A DNA stretch of 64,000 nt from Orychophragmus violaceus (Eukaryota; Streptophyta; Magnoliopsida; Brassicales; Brassicaceae), in contig CM058232.1 of the NCBI GenBank assembly GCA_030180135.1, forward strand, positions 73,276,016 to 73,340,015, read 5' to 3'. The position numbers and the translations under genes were made by a program. The notes below the pieces were generated by a model. It saw only the letters and a list, made by a program, of their open reading frames with translations. It was not told the origin of the DNA and searched no databases. The first letter of the stretch is position 1. Each line of letters starts with the position of its first letter. This document shows positions 1 to 11,183 of the stretch, piece by piece.

Positions 1-599
1 TCAGACTCTCATTCATTGCCTCCGATACCTTGGGCTGAAAACCAACAAAGAGATCATCAAAGCATGTCGGCTTAGAAGAGGTGAACAGTTTTTGGAAGTA
101 CTTTGAAGCCACCACTCCTTTAGATGCCTCCGATTTTTGAGGCCTTTCTTTCACATCCAGTAGGAAGCTGATGTGGTTTTTAGCCCTGGTTTCTTTCACT
201 GCAGAATGAAAACCACTAGTGTTTCTGTCTCATGTTTTCAGCCATGTCTTGTGGCTTTTCTGGCTCCAGAAAAGCTCTTTCTCCTTGTAAGCTTTACTGA
301 TATCCTTTTTAATCTGGTAAACAATTGCAAGGTTGGGAGGCCCATTAGATTGCTTTCGTTCAAGAGCCTCATGAAGGATCTGAATATGATCTATGGAGTT
401 AGCTGGGTTAGCCCTTTTCCATCCACTTAGAGCTTTCCTGCAACTTTTATGTCTTTCAGAAACTGATCTATTAGAGTTCTGACTATATCCTTCCCAAGCC
501 TTAACAACCGCATCCAAGACTCCTTTCTACTTAAGAAGCCTTTTATCAAACTGAAACTGACCCTTGAAGGATTCTTGTGATGCTATGAACTTGACGAGA
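1..599 (-). pseudogene. LINE-1 fragment: linker between endonuclease and reverse transcriptase
   Basis: Minus-strand relic of a plant L1-type non-LTR retrotransposon ORF2. The clearest stretch (517-230) contains the conserved-looking segments VLDAVVKAWEGYS, CRKALSGWKRAN and ELFWSQKSHKTWLKT, which match the region just before the RT domain in plant LINEs. Frame continuity upstream is broken by a TAG in the phrase FDKRLLK-stop-KGV near 530, and the sequence downstream (230-1) needs frame changes. The element continues at 6593-6884 and 39598-39895 because gypsy elements G1 and G2 split it. The remaining RT and the 3' end lie to the left of the window. Identification is by motif memory only; the orientation and order of the three pieces agree with one LINE. 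Confidence 0.75.
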
Positions 600-1190
600 G
601 CAGGTGTAATAACTCGACTACTGAGGTAAAATGGCCGGTACGACTAGAGATCGGGATAAAGATCTTTCCACGGTGGTTAGATCATCAAGAATTGGTACAT
701 TTTATATTTTTGAGGGATTCTGTGGATAATGGTCGAGATAATTTTGGAAAGGGTCGAAGAATTTGTCGTTGGGTCGAGGATGGTCGAGATTGGTCCGGAA
801 CGGACCGTACGGACGCGATCGGGTGAACGAGAATGATCACACACGTTCAGGTTCATTGCTGGCCCAGCAAGCACGAGCTGCCACTAAGCACGAGGTGTTA
901 CCAGTTATGACAAGGCATCGGTGTGTCGCGATCAGAAGCTTCCATGAATCCCCTTTGCATGTTGGCCGCTGTGTCTTCGCCAGAGGCCGCCATGGGTAAG
1001 CACGCATGAAGAGGGGCTGGTGTCACGTCCAGGGAGAGCCTTGTGCCTTCATGCATGGACCATCTTGGTGTCACAAAAAGGAAGCTGCTTGGTGTCGCCA
1101 CCAAGCGCTTGGGTGTCGCGACGCATGGCTGCCGCGGCCACGGCGAATGGGAAGACGGCTTGTGGAGGCCACCACCTGCTGGAGTTTTAT

Positions 1191-1200
1191 TATAAATAGG
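1191..1200 (+). promoter_or_regulatory. Likely TATA box of G1 LTR
   Basis: The sequence TATAAATAGG is conserved at the equivalent place in the 3' LTR (5103-5112). It lies mid-LTR, with an A/G-rich downstream tract that fits a transcript start, as expected for a U3/R boundary. Confidence 0.6.
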
Positions 1201-1621
1201 AGCTCATCCCCTTTTCTCAGAACTCACAACAAAAACTGTAAGAAGAAAAAAATAGAGAGAAAAAGAAAGAGAGAAAAATCGGTCTAGAGAGAGAAACGGG
1301 TCGGGAGTAGAAACCGAAGCTCGGGATGGGCGTGAAGCGAGATCGAGAGTTGGGAAGTAGCAAGAAGCAAGCTAAGGACGTTCTGACCATAGGAGAGTCG
1401 AAGCCTAGCCTTATAGAGCAACCGTCTCACCGCAAACCAAGTTCTGTCCACGTCAAAAACCTAGTGTGAGTCCCGATAGCTAGGACTGACGTGTTTGTGC
1501 AGGTATCACCTTAAGGATTGAAATACTGCAAGTATTTATCCTTAAGTGCATTGATTGATTTGTGTGTATCACGGCTGAGGTTTAAACCGTGTTGATTGGT
1601 TTGATTGTTGCATGATTGATG

Positions 1622-1841
1622 TGTGATAAGTACGAGATGGAAGGTATCCTCTCAGAAATGATTGATTGTGATAAGTACGAGGTAGGATAGAGATCCACTC
1701 GGAAATGGAATGTGATAAGTACGGGATCGGTCGGGGTACCGCCCGGAAATGGAATGAGATACGTACGAGGTGTAAAGTAACCACTCGGAAATGTGTTATA
1801 TGTATAAGTACGGGACTGGTAGAGGACCGTTCCGGAAAGCG
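1622..1841 (+). repeat. Subrepeat array inside G1 LTR
   Basis: About five imperfect tandem units of 40-55 bp, each with GATAAGTACG(A/G)G near the start and CGGAAATG or CCGGAAA near the end. The same array occurs in the 3' LTR at about 5532-5753. A second short duplication (CTCGGACGGTACTCGG type) follows at about 1914-1985. Confidence 0.8.
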
Positions 1842-2680
1842 TTGCGTGGCATGGATTAAGAGGATGCTTCTGGCACTCCCGTTTGGTTACCTCCTTGTGT
1901 GATAGGAGACATCTCAGACGGTACTCGGCTCGCGCCCTTGGCTGAGCAGCTCGGACGGTACTCGGGTCGCTCGCTTGGCCGAGCATTGAGTGTGGTGCCG
2001 ATCGTGAGGGGTCGGGAGGAGCCACCAGTGACCAAGTGGGGGAGGTGTCCGATGCATCTAGGAGGCCTCTGAACTTGTGAACGAATGAGATATAGATGAA
2101 TGCATACTATGGATATTGCATATTGTTTTGCTTTAGCTATGTGCGTGATGTTTCAATGCTCTTTTTCTTTGGGGCGGGATGAGGACTAACGTTTGGGTAG
2201 ATCCCGGGATTCACTGAGTATTGCTAGAATACTCATGACTCATTTGTTTTGCAGGTAACCAATAGACGGGCTTGCTAGGGGTTAGAGCGGAACGTTAGGA
2301 CACCGGAGTAGTTTTTGTTGCCAGTTGTAAAAAGGTGTGTGAACTAATGTATATTATCTTTTGGGAAGTAGGTCATGGCCGATGTATAATAAAGCTGTTT
2401 GTAATCTCGTACTTTCCGAAAGTTAATATATAAGATAAGTTTTGTTAAAGAGGCACGCTTGGGCTCATGATATTTATTCAGTCCGAGCTAACACAACTCG
2501 AGGTCTAGGTACGGGTGGTAAAAGCCTTAGGCCGAAGCCAAGAGGAGTGATAGTCGCGGCCAGCTTTTGTCTAGTATTCGGATCCCTTAGGAATATTAGG
2601 CATTGGCTGTCTCCGGCTATCGCATTGTGACACTTCTGAGTCGTCTATATCAATAGAACGGGTCGGGGTGTTACAAATGG

Positions 2681-2692
2681 TGGTATCAGAGC
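2681..2692 (+). other. G1 primer-binding site (tRNA-iMet)
   Basis: TGGTATCAGAGC lies 5 nt after the 5' LTR. It is complementary to the 3' end of plant initiator methionine tRNA, the usual primer for chromovirus and copia elements. Confidence 0.9.
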
Positions 2693-3135
2693 ATGGTTCA
2701 TGATCATGCTGACGGGCCAAGCGTTTTAATCGGTTTTTCGAGTCATTGAGTCGCAACTTGCCAACTAGGATAATCCGGTACGTTCCGTTGTAGTTAAGAT
2801 GGGTTAGGACTTACCCATGTGTTCGGTGCAGATGTCTGGAAATCGTTCAAATGCTAGTTTGCTGTGGGGTTCGACATCAGGACAAGAAGGATCTGGTAAC
2901 GGTCACAGGCATATGTCACCTAACGCATCCGGTTGGTGGGGGGAAAGTGACCATGTATGGGACGGTTTGTTGTTGGAAGACTCAGAAACTAATTCGGACG
3001 AACAAGGAAACCCAATTATTGTGGGACTATCCTCTACCACAGCAAGAGCCGTCACCTTTTTCTGTGGCCTCCAGTTTTCTGAGTGAAGTACCACATGGTA
3101 TGCCAATGGGTTAAGCTGGATACGGTGATGGAGGA
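2693..3135 (+). other. G1 untranslated leader
   Basis: Sequence between the primer-binding site and gag. Open frames at 2817-3086 and 2851-3114 overlap each other in different frames and show no recognisable motif. I see nothing else here. Confidence 0.5.
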
Positions 3136-4395
3136 GTGGCCGCACAACCTAACAATCGCCGTGCGGGACCGGTCCATCCGCCAAACAACCGAAATGTAGC
3201 AGCACCAGAACATCAAGAGCGGAAAAGAGCTGATCCGACTCTCTCAATGGTGCACGGCCTACTATCACAAGTGATAGAAAAAGGAGCTAACAGAGGAACT
3301 CATGCCGCAGCGAATGCACCACCTGATTTCCTTAAAGTCATAACTACCATGAAGAAATTGGGCACCAAACAATATGGAGGAAGTGCCAACCCATATGAAG
3401 CTGATGAATGGTTACAATCCGTGGAACGAAACTTCGTGGCTGTGGGATGTCCGGAGCACCTTAAGCGGGACATCGCAGTGTACTTTCTGGAGAGAGAAGC
3501 TCTCAGTTGGTGGATGAGTGTGGAGAAAAATAGCCGCTACCCAGTGTACTCATGGGGAGCGTTTCGACGGGAACTCCTGCAAAAGTAGTTACCACCGGAA
3601 GCCCGGGAACGATTGGAAAACGAGTTCCTTCAGCTAAAACAAGGGGAACGGACAGTGAGAGAGTATGAGGCGGAGTTCACGAGACTTCAACGATACATCT
3701 ATTTTAGTCGGGGAGACGAAGGGGCGTTAATGCGAAGGTTCTTAGGAGGATTAAACCCAGAAGTAGCTAGCAGAATGGTCGCGGGAACCTACACGGGTTT
3801 GCACCATATGATTGAAAAAGCAGTTAACACGGAGCAATGCTGGCTGCAAAAGAAGGCAGCAGCAGATAAGAAAGAAGGAGGCTACAATGCTGGACAAGGA
3901 GAGCGGAAACACGGAAGGAACAATAGTGGCTGTCAAGAGAGGAAAAACTATAGAAAGAATCTCAAGACTCAAACAGACCAGACAGAAGGATTGAGAGCCT
4001 GCTATGCGTGTGGTGAGGAAGGACACTTTGCCAGGAACTGTCCTACCGAGGGTCAAAAAATAGAAGTTCCCATGCACATTCGATGTTTTACGTGCGGAGA
4101 ACAAGGACATTACTAACCGTCATGCCGGACCAAAGGAGTAGGAGCGTCTATGGCTTTCGGAAAGCAGCCTGCTAAGCAAGCAAAAGGACCCCCGGCCAAG
4201 AAGCAAGCAACTGCGGAAAGAGTTTATGCTTTAGAGGTAGATAGTTCGAAACCTTCAGGCTCGGGAAAGAGTCCCATCACAGCAAATCGAGCCTTAGCAG
4301 CCTCGTCTAAATTGATAGGTATACCCCTTGAGTTCCAAAAAGAGTCTCCCTCTAGGGTTCAGTTACATTGTGATCGCGTTAGGATCATCTTTTAA
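3136..4395 (+). pseudogene. G1 gag pseudogene, two CCHC knuckles, two in-frame stops
   Basis: Structural Gag polyprotein of a Ty3/gypsy element, which would form the cytoplasmic virus-like particle and bind RNA. One frame runs across the whole interval with a TAG at 3586-3588 and a TAA at 4114-4116. The retrotransposon gag core is recognisable (ADEWLQSVERNFVAVGCPE, then REYEAEFTRLQRY). Two zinc knuckles follow: CYACGEEGHFARNC, and CFTCGEQGHY-stop-PSC in which the second stop replaces one residue of the CX2CX4HX4C motif. The C-terminus (RVYALEVD phrase) stops where protease would begin in an autonomous relative. No ATG lies between the upstream in-frame stop (3112) and 3136, where the frame begins with GTG, so the true start may be lost. 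Gag-only with nonsense codons: inactive as it stands. Confidence 0.85.
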
Positions 4396-4501
4396 GGAGA
4401 CCAACCAACAGCATAAGTCCAATAGAAGCAAACCAGAAGAAACAATCTTGGAGTAAGGAGAGACGCCACGACCACACTAGAATTCGAGATGAATTCTAAA
4501 T

Positions 4502-4514
4502 AAGGGGGGAAGGA
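4502..4514 (+). other. G1 polypurine tract
   Basis: An unbroken purine run (A/G only) directly before the 3' LTR, the expected primer site for plus-strand DNA synthesis. Confidence 0.8.
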
Positions 4515-6587
4515 TGTAATAACTCGACTACTGAGGTAAAATGGCCGGTACGACTAGAGATCGGGATAAAGACCTTTCCACGGTGGATAGATCATCAAGA
4601 ATTGGTACATTTTATTTTTTTGAGGGATTATGTGGATAATGGTCGAGATAATTTTGGAAACGGTCGAAGAATTTGTCGTTGGGTCGAGGATGGTCGAGAT
4701 TGGTCCGGAACGGACCGTACGGACGCGATCGGGTGAACGAGAATGATCACACACGTTTAGGTTCATTGCTGGCCCAGCAAGCACCAGCTGCCACTAAGCA
4801 CGAGGTGTTACCAGTTATGACAAGGCGCCAGTGTGTCGCGATCAGAAGCTTCCATGAATCCCCTTTGCATGTTGGCCGCTGTGTGTCGTCGCCGGAGGCC
4901 GCCATGGGTATGCACGCATGAATAGGGGCTGGTGTCACGTCCAGGGATAGCCTTTTGCCTTCATGCATGGACCAGCTTGGTGTCACAAAAAGGAAGCTGC
5001 TTGGTGTCGCCACCAAGCGCTTGGGTGTCGCGACGCATGGCTGCCGCGGCCACGGCGAATGGGACGACGGCTTGTGGAGGCCACCACCGGCTGGAGTTTT
5101 ATTATAAATAGGATCTCATCCCCTTTGCTCAGAACACACAACAAAAACCGCAAGAAGAAAAAAATAGAGAGAGAAAGAAAGAGAGAAAAATCGGTCTAGA
5201 GAGAGAAATGGGTCGGGAGTAGAAACCAAAGCTCGGGACGGGCGTGAAGCGAGATCGAGAGTTGGGAAGTAGCAAGAAGCAAGCTAAGGACGTTCTGATG
5301 ATAGGAGAGTCTAAGCCTAGCCTTATAGAGCAACCGTCTCACCGCAAACCAAGTTTTGTCCACATCAAAAACCTAGTGTGAGTCCTGATAGCTAGGACTG
5401 ACGTGTTTGTGCAGGTATCGCCTTAAGGATTAAATACTGCGAGTATTTATCCTTAAGTGCATTGATTGATTTGTGTGTATCACGGTTGAGGTTTAAACCG
5501 TGTTGATTGGTTTGATTGTTGCATGATTGATGTGTGATAAGTACGAGATGGAAGGTATCCTCTCGGAAATTATTGATTGTGATAAGTACGAGGTTGGATA
5601 GAGATCCACTCGGAAATGGAATGTGATAAGTACGGGATCGGTTGGGGTACCGCCCGGAAATGGAATGAGATAAGTACGAGGTGGAAGGTATCCACTCGGA
5701 AATGTGTTATATGTATAAGTACGGGACTGGTGGAGGACCGTTCCGGAAAGCATTGCATGGCATGGATTAGGAGGATGCTTCTGGTACTCCCGTTTGGTTA
5801 CCTCCTTGTGTGATAGGAGACAGCTCAGACGGTACTCGGCTCGCGCCCTTGGCTGAGCAGCTCGGACGGTACTCGGGTCGCTCCCTTGGCCGAGCATTGA
5901 GTGTGGTGCCGATCGTGAGGGGTCGGGAGGAGCCACCAGTGACCAAGTGGGGGAGGTTTCCGATGCATCTAGGAGGCCTCTGAACTTGTGAACGAATGAG
6001 ATATAGATGAATGCATACTATGGATATTGCATATTGTTTTGCTTCGGCTATGTGCGTGATGTTTCAATGCTCTTTGTCTTTGGGGCGGGATGAGGACTAA
6101 CGTTTGGGTAGATCCCGGGATTCACTGAGTATTTCTAGAATACTCATAACCTATTTGTTTTGCAGGTAACCAATAGACGGGCTTTCTAGGGGTTGGAGCG
6201 GAACGTTAGGACACCGGAGTAGTTTTTGTTGGCAGTTGTAAAAAGGTGTGTGAACTAATGTATATTATCTTTTGGGCAATAGGCCATGGCCGATGTATAA
6301 TAAAGCTGTTTGTAATCTCGTACTTTCCGAAAGTTAATATATAAGATAAATTTTGTTAAAAAGGCACGCTTGGGATCATGATATTTGTTCAGTCCGAGCT
6401 AACACAACTCGAGGTCTAGGTATGGGTGGTAAAAGCCTTAGGCCAAAGCCAAGAGGAGTGATAGTCGTGGCCAGCTTTTGTCTAGTGTTCGGATCCCTTA
6501 GGAATATTAGGCATTGGCTGTCTCCGGCTATCGCATTGTGACACTTCTGAGTCGTCTATATCTATAGAACGGGTCGGGGGTGTTACA
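4515..6587 (+). repeat. G1 3' LTR (2073 bp)
   Basis: Full-length copy of 605-2675, ending GTGTTACA and followed by the TSD GCAGG. It has the same TATA-like site (5103) and subrepeats (about 5532-5753) as the 5' LTR. Confidence 0.93.
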
Positions 6588-6592
6588 GCAGG

Positions 6593-6884
6593 TGTATGAT
6601 CTTATCCTCTTTTATCCAGGAAGAGGTAATTCGCAGCAGGATACAATTGCGACCACAGGCTGTTACCAAAGAATCTATCCAACTTAGATTGAATGAAAAG
6701 ATTGTGTCGCATACCAGACCAAGTAAAGTTGTTAGCACTGCTAGGCAACTCTTTCATATCACACACCTTGATCATCTCAGATAAGGGTTTGAAATGATTA
6801 TCTGACCTTGGGGGTCCACCAAACTTCTCTCTATTATACACAATTGCATTGAAGTCACCAGGCATTATCCAGGGACCATCTCTA
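6593..6884 (-). pseudogene. LINE-1 fragment: endonuclease domain, middle and C-terminal part
   Basis: The minus-strand frame 6910-6602 contains GPWIMPGDFNAIVYNREKFG, FKPLSEMIKVCDMKELPS and NNFTWSGMRHNLFIQSKLDRF. These are hallmark segments of the apurinic-type endonuclease of plant L1 LINEs; the GDFN aspartate is catalytic in the family. It is the direct continuation of the fragment at 39598-39895 (which ends in FVTCVYGNLVEDRRHDFWEL), cut by insertion of G2 at the GTCGT duplication 6885-6889, and of fragment 1-599, cut by G1. Confidence 0.88.
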
Positions 6885-6889
6885 GTCGT

Positions 6890-8033
6890 TGTGAGAGTCG
6901 AAACTCGCATTGTAAAAACTTGTAAAGCTAACTTTTAGGGACATAAATCTCAAAATTAAACACACCAAAATAAGAACTCGGAGGATATTTTATTGATAAT
7001 AGATCGGAAAAATGAGTACAAAAAACAAAAAGGCTTAAAGACAATTCAATGTTCTAATTCTAGATGATAGAGTTTTTTGAGATGCTTAGGTTGAGGAAGT
7101 CCATCTCCCTATATAGCTGCGACAAGTCGGCTTCGAGGATCTTCGTCCGCAAGATATCCTGAAATCTTCATGTTATCGGCATCTTCCATTTCTGTTAAGG
7201 TTTACTTTTTCAGCTCGGATTTACCTATCTTGCTCAGAGATATCATCTTCTTCCCTTCTTCGAGTTTATCTTCTTATTTTGGCGATTATCTTTCTGTGGA
7301 TTAACCTATTTTGCCGAATGGGCAAAAAACGGATGATATGAGTCCGTTTGAGCATAGACTTCTTGATTCTGCCCAAAGTCAAGGAAATACGAGTTTCGTG
7401 GGTCAGGCCCGAACTCGTATCTCGTATGACTTTATCCGACAATTCTTTTTAACGGCTAAGGATGTATATGTTGATGATCCGAAGATGGGTTGTGGTTAGT
7501 TGCACGTCCGGAGAAGAAGATATCGGCAAATGTTCGAATGTATGATCTTAGTGGAATATTCGTTCGGAAAGTTTGAGAAGTAAATCCAGCTCGGAAGTTT
7601 TCAAGGAATTCATTCAGCTCGGAAATTCCGAAGGAATGGATTGTGCTCGGAAAAGGAGATTGGATATGTTTGGATCCGAGCTTATTTAGCTCGGAAAGGA
7701 GCTGGTTCAGCTCAGGATGTCCGAGCTTGTTTATCTCAGAAATTCCTAGCTGGTTTAGCCAGGATCCGAGCTGGTTCAGATCGTAATTATCTTGTCTGGA
7801 TGTTTGATTGAATAGTTTTGTCCATTTCGTATGAAATGTTATCTATTTGAATCTTTTCGTATAAAACATTATTCATATGAAAGGTCACCGATACGAAGTG
7901 CTTCTTATAAAATATTACTCATACTAAGCTCCGTTCGTACGAAACTTGATGAATTTCCGTGTTTGAATGCATAACTATGCTTTTCGGCTATGCTTTTCGG
8001 CTATTATTTTCGCCGAGGGGATTTTGACCAACA
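6890..8033 (-). repeat. G2 3' LTR (left copy, 1144 bp)
   Basis: Matches 38468-39592 throughout, from TGTGAGAGT to the terminal CCAACA. It contains repeated AGCTCGGAA/GAGCTGGTT units around 7600-7790. A short duplication, TATGCTTTTCGGC, occurs near its right end and is single in the other LTR. Confidence 0.9.
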
Positions 8034-9234
8034 GTTAGCCCCCAGCTCGTCAGACTCGAGTGCGATGATGGCGAGTTGCTTTAGTTTTCGAGGCCAAAAC
8101 AATTGTCCAAAAGATTCGATTCGGCCATTTCTGTTTCGTTGCTTATACGCTTACAATGAAGGATTGTCTGAATTGTTAGTCACATTTCGGCCGTCGTCTA
8201 GTATGTCGAGCAAGTTGGATTTTTGGAACGGCATTTCCGAGTTGGGTTTGTTCCGACTTTTTGAGTAAGTTGACTCACATCCGTTGGCGTGTACATGATG
8301 ACCCTTTCGGATCTTTCGATCGATTTTCTTGTGCAAAGCTTGGCCGATGCCTAATCGTGAACATCTCTGTTATGAGATGTCTGTCGTAAGCCATTGAATT
8401 GATTTGGAGTAAGTGTTCGTAGTCGAGATGTTAAGATGGATTCCTCTTGGAGAATAGTCAAGATAATTTCCCCTTGACAAAGACGTTCTTGTTTTTGAGC
8501 TGTTCTGACGAAGTTTTGTCGAGAAGTTTTTGTCGGAAGTTGTCAAAATGTTTTTTGTTGCTTTGTGGTGACAGATTGGACGCCGAGTATGTTTAATTGG
8601 GGAATAAGCCGAGCATACCATCCGAGCAGTATGTCTAAGTAGTCTATCTGAGCCGATCAACACGCGCACGCCGAGTAGGTGTCACCAAGACGAGCGGGGA
8701 TTTTTTCCAACTAGGCCATCACTTCATACCGCCAAGCAGGATGGGCTGATCAGAAATGCAGAGGAGCATGGATCGGCCATAAATGCCAAGCAGAACTTCT
8801 CTAAGTAAAATGTTTCTGAGATGATCAGTTCATCGAGAGCGACGTGTGGGTTTTCTCAGACCGTCTGAGCATTCGAGCAGCCGGGAAGATTGGATCATCC
8901 GAGAGAAGCTCTCACTTGGATTTTTCTGAAGGAAACTCTTTCGAGCAGTTCCATATGTTGTTAAACTTTTCTTTGGAACTGTTGGTCGTTCCGGTGTATG
9001 ACATGGATGCTTCGTTACTTCAAACGAAGAATTTTTGTTTTGTTTGAAGTTTTAGGTCTTGTCCTTGGATGTTTAGAAATCCATTGTTGGCCTTACATTG
9101 CTGCTTCTGTATTCGAACAAGCGAAACAGTCAAGAAGGTGCGTTGAATTGTGAACCGGTAGTGTTTACAAATGTGATTAGTCTGAGAGAGAAATCGCGTT
9201 GAGATTTCCGAGCATGTTTGCTCGGAAATTTTTG

Positions 9235-9350
9235 GAATTTTCTGAGCAAGTATGTTCAGATTTCTGAGCAAATCTGCTCGGATTTTCCGAGTGGGTCTGC
9301 TCAGATTTTTTGAGTAGGTCTGCTCGGATTTTCCGAGTAGGATTTGGTTT
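9235..9350. repeat. Short tandem repeats, 24-bp type
   Basis: Repeating TCTGCTCGGATTTTCCGAG-like units with alternating GTGGG/TAGG spacers, about four copies. Each unit is partly self-complementary (CTCGGA and TCCGAG). Confidence 0.6.
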
Positions 9351-9639
9351 CAAGTTAGTTTGTCGAGCCTGCTAGGACGACTTGTACGTCCGAGAAGCCG
9401 AACTGTCGTGTTGACATTAGGTCGATTAATGCAAAAAAGTTGAGCAGATTTTATTGGGAGAAAATCTCCCTTATCGGCTCCGTATAGACTGTATGAGTTG
9501 GTTTCGTACAGCTTGCAGGATTTTCTGAATAGCTTCGTATAATTCCCAGAGGAAAATGTTCTTTAGCATTTGATCCTTGGTTCTTTAGGAGTATTGCACT
9601 CGGATGTGTATTGGGTTACATTCCGAGACGTACTCTTCT

Positions 9640-10110
9640 TGTGATGATTTAGACCAGTGTGGTCGGAAGCGTCTTACTGGGTTTCTGAATTAAGTTTGAA
9701 TATTTAGCGAGACGTACTCTTCTTGCGAACTTGTGATGATTTAGACCAGTGTGCTCGGAAGCATCTTACTGGGTTTCGGAGTTTTACTTTTGACTTTGGT
9801 ACTAGTGCGGGGGGCTCCCGTCATATATTCCCATCGTTGGTCGTATACTCGGTAATGACGTCGTTTAGACCAGTGTGCTGAGCAGTTACTGGGTTTAGAC
9901 TTCGATTTAGGTGTTTTTGTGAGACTTTTTGTCTTACCTTTTCCGTTATCGATAGTAAGCCGATATCCGCAGGACATACCTTTCAAAATATCAGACTAAG
10001 ATATACTTGGTTAGGACGTTATTTTACGAGTGTGCTAAGTAGTGTCATACTGGATTTTTGGGGTCTACTTTCGACTCTAGTACTGGTGTGGGGGTTTGCT
10101 CGTTTTATGT
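9640..10110. repeat. Dispersed tandem repeats around a TTTAGACCAGTGTG core
   Basis: The core TTTAGACCAGTGTG(C/G)T followed by a CGGAAGC...TTACTGGGTTT segment occurs near 9648, 9737 and 9866. A weaker fourth copy sits near 10025. Spacing is uneven (about 90-160 bp). Confidence 0.6.
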
Positions 10111-10627
10111 TTCCTTCATCGATAGTAAACATACCTAGGCGGTATTAAATTTATATAGCACGATTTTATCCGTTTGTTGGATGTATAGAACCTCAATCCG
10201 TATAGGACATGTTGGTAAAGATCCATAAAGGACATATTTGTTAGTCTGTTGTGGCCATCAGCAGACAAGGTAAACAATTCTTAAGAAGTCATGAGAACGT
10301 ACTAGACTCGACTAGGTATGATATGACAGCAAACAAATTCGAACTAGTTTGCTAAGCTATGAGGTTTGGATCCTAATTTCTATTTTAAGACAATTAAATT
10401 AAATAAAACAAGAATGAGTATATTTTTCTGTTACCGGATAAATCCAAGCGTATGGTTGTGGGGTTGAACCTTTCCGGATACGTTGTGTTCGTGGTTATGA
10501 TGTGGCGTCTTGAATCTTTGAAAATGCGTTGAGCGAAATGCATCGCAAACTGAATGTCATGAAGACTGTCCGAGTATGCCTCGAAATTAGTTGGACAAGT
10601 TTGTTTTTGGTTGAGAGGAGTGGCTTG

Positions 10628-10920
10628 CTCGGAATTTACGAGAAGATTGGTCAGCTCGGAATTTCCTAGCTGGTTAGCTCGGAATTTTTTATAAGATTAG
10701 TCAGCTTGGAATTTTTTAGCTGGTTAGTTCGGAATTTCCGAGAAGAGTGGTCATCCCGGAATTTCCTAGCTGGTTAGCTCGGTATTTCCTAGCTGGTTAG
10801 CTCGAAATTTCCGAGAAGATTGGTCAGCTCGGAGTTTCATAGCGGGTTAGCTCAGAATTTCTAAGAAGAGTGGTCAGCTCAGAATTTACAAGAAAATTGA
10901 TCAGCTCGGAATTTTCGAGC
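10628..10920. repeat. Alternating 27-bp / 23-bp tandem array
   Basis: About 11-12 units, all beginning GCTCGGAATTT (with substitutions). They fall into two subtypes: one ends GAGAAGATTGGTCA (27 bp) and the other CTAGCTGGTTA (23 bp). The two types mostly alternate. It resembles a young higher-order minisatellite inside the G2 3' region. Confidence 0.8.
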
Positions 10921-11152
10921 TTGTCTATTGGTACGTTTGAGCATCTTCGTTCGGATAATTCTTCATGCTTGGATGTTTCGAGCATTTTTGTCCGAGAATG
11001 TTTGCGGCTAGGTTACATTCGAGTTGGAAAATTGTTTCGAAAATTTTCGGATTTCAAATACGGAAGTATAGAGAATTTTCTATGCGGAAGTAAAGATTCC
11101 ACCCCTTTTTAAAAAAAAAAAAGAGAGACAACTGAACTGATCAAGATATTGT

Positions 11153-11183
11153 CTACCTACGTACCCCTTTCGGGGATCAAGCC
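11153..11183 (-). promoter_or_regulatory. Conserved hairpin-like motif shared with G3
   Basis: Read on the minus strand: GGCTTGATCCCCGAAAGGGG followed by TACGTAGGTA. The same arrangement occurs on the plus strand in G3 (62141-62173) downstream of integrase, so it marks the 3' untranslated region of both elements. The CCCC...GGGG arms can pair. Its function is unknown to me. Confidence 0.6.

Larger units (their letters stand above)
605..2675 (+). repeat. G1 5' LTR (2071 bp)
   Basis: Begins TGTAATAACTCG and ends GGGTGTTACA, and matches 4515-6587 along its whole length with scattered substitutions. It contains a TATA-like site at 1191, pyrimidine/purine-rich R-U5 type sequence, and internal subrepeats at 1622-1841. 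Short open frames inside it (for example 763-999 and 1582-2025) recur in the other LTR and are not genes. Confidence 0.93.
605..6587 (+). mobile_element. Gypsy element G1: gag-only LTR retrotransposon inserted in LINE-1
   Basis: Complete LTR element bounded by TSD GCAGG (600-604 and 6588-6592). The LTRs start TGTAATAAC and end GTGTTACA. Internal DNA is only about 1.84 kb: a tRNA-iMet primer-binding site, a leader, gag with two CCHC knuckles, then a polypurine tract. No protease, RT, RNase H or integrase is present. The gag style (RVYAL phrase after the knuckles, where chromovirus protease would follow) suggests a Ty3/gypsy chromovirus (Tekay/Del-like) derivative that lost pol, so it would depend on a helper element. 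The LTRs differ at many positions (more than 20 noticed), so the insertion is not recent. Confidence 0.9.

Noticed and set aside
763..999. Open frames repeated at 763-999 and 4673-4921, also 1582-2025 and 5493-5936
   Set aside because: They recur because they lie in the two G1 LTRs; no protein motif.
2681..2692. tRNA gene suggested by TGGTATCAGAGC here and near 17020, 27290, 35626, 60918 and 63052
   Set aside because: Only the 3' end complement of initiator tRNA is present, always next to an LTR, so these are primer-binding sites.
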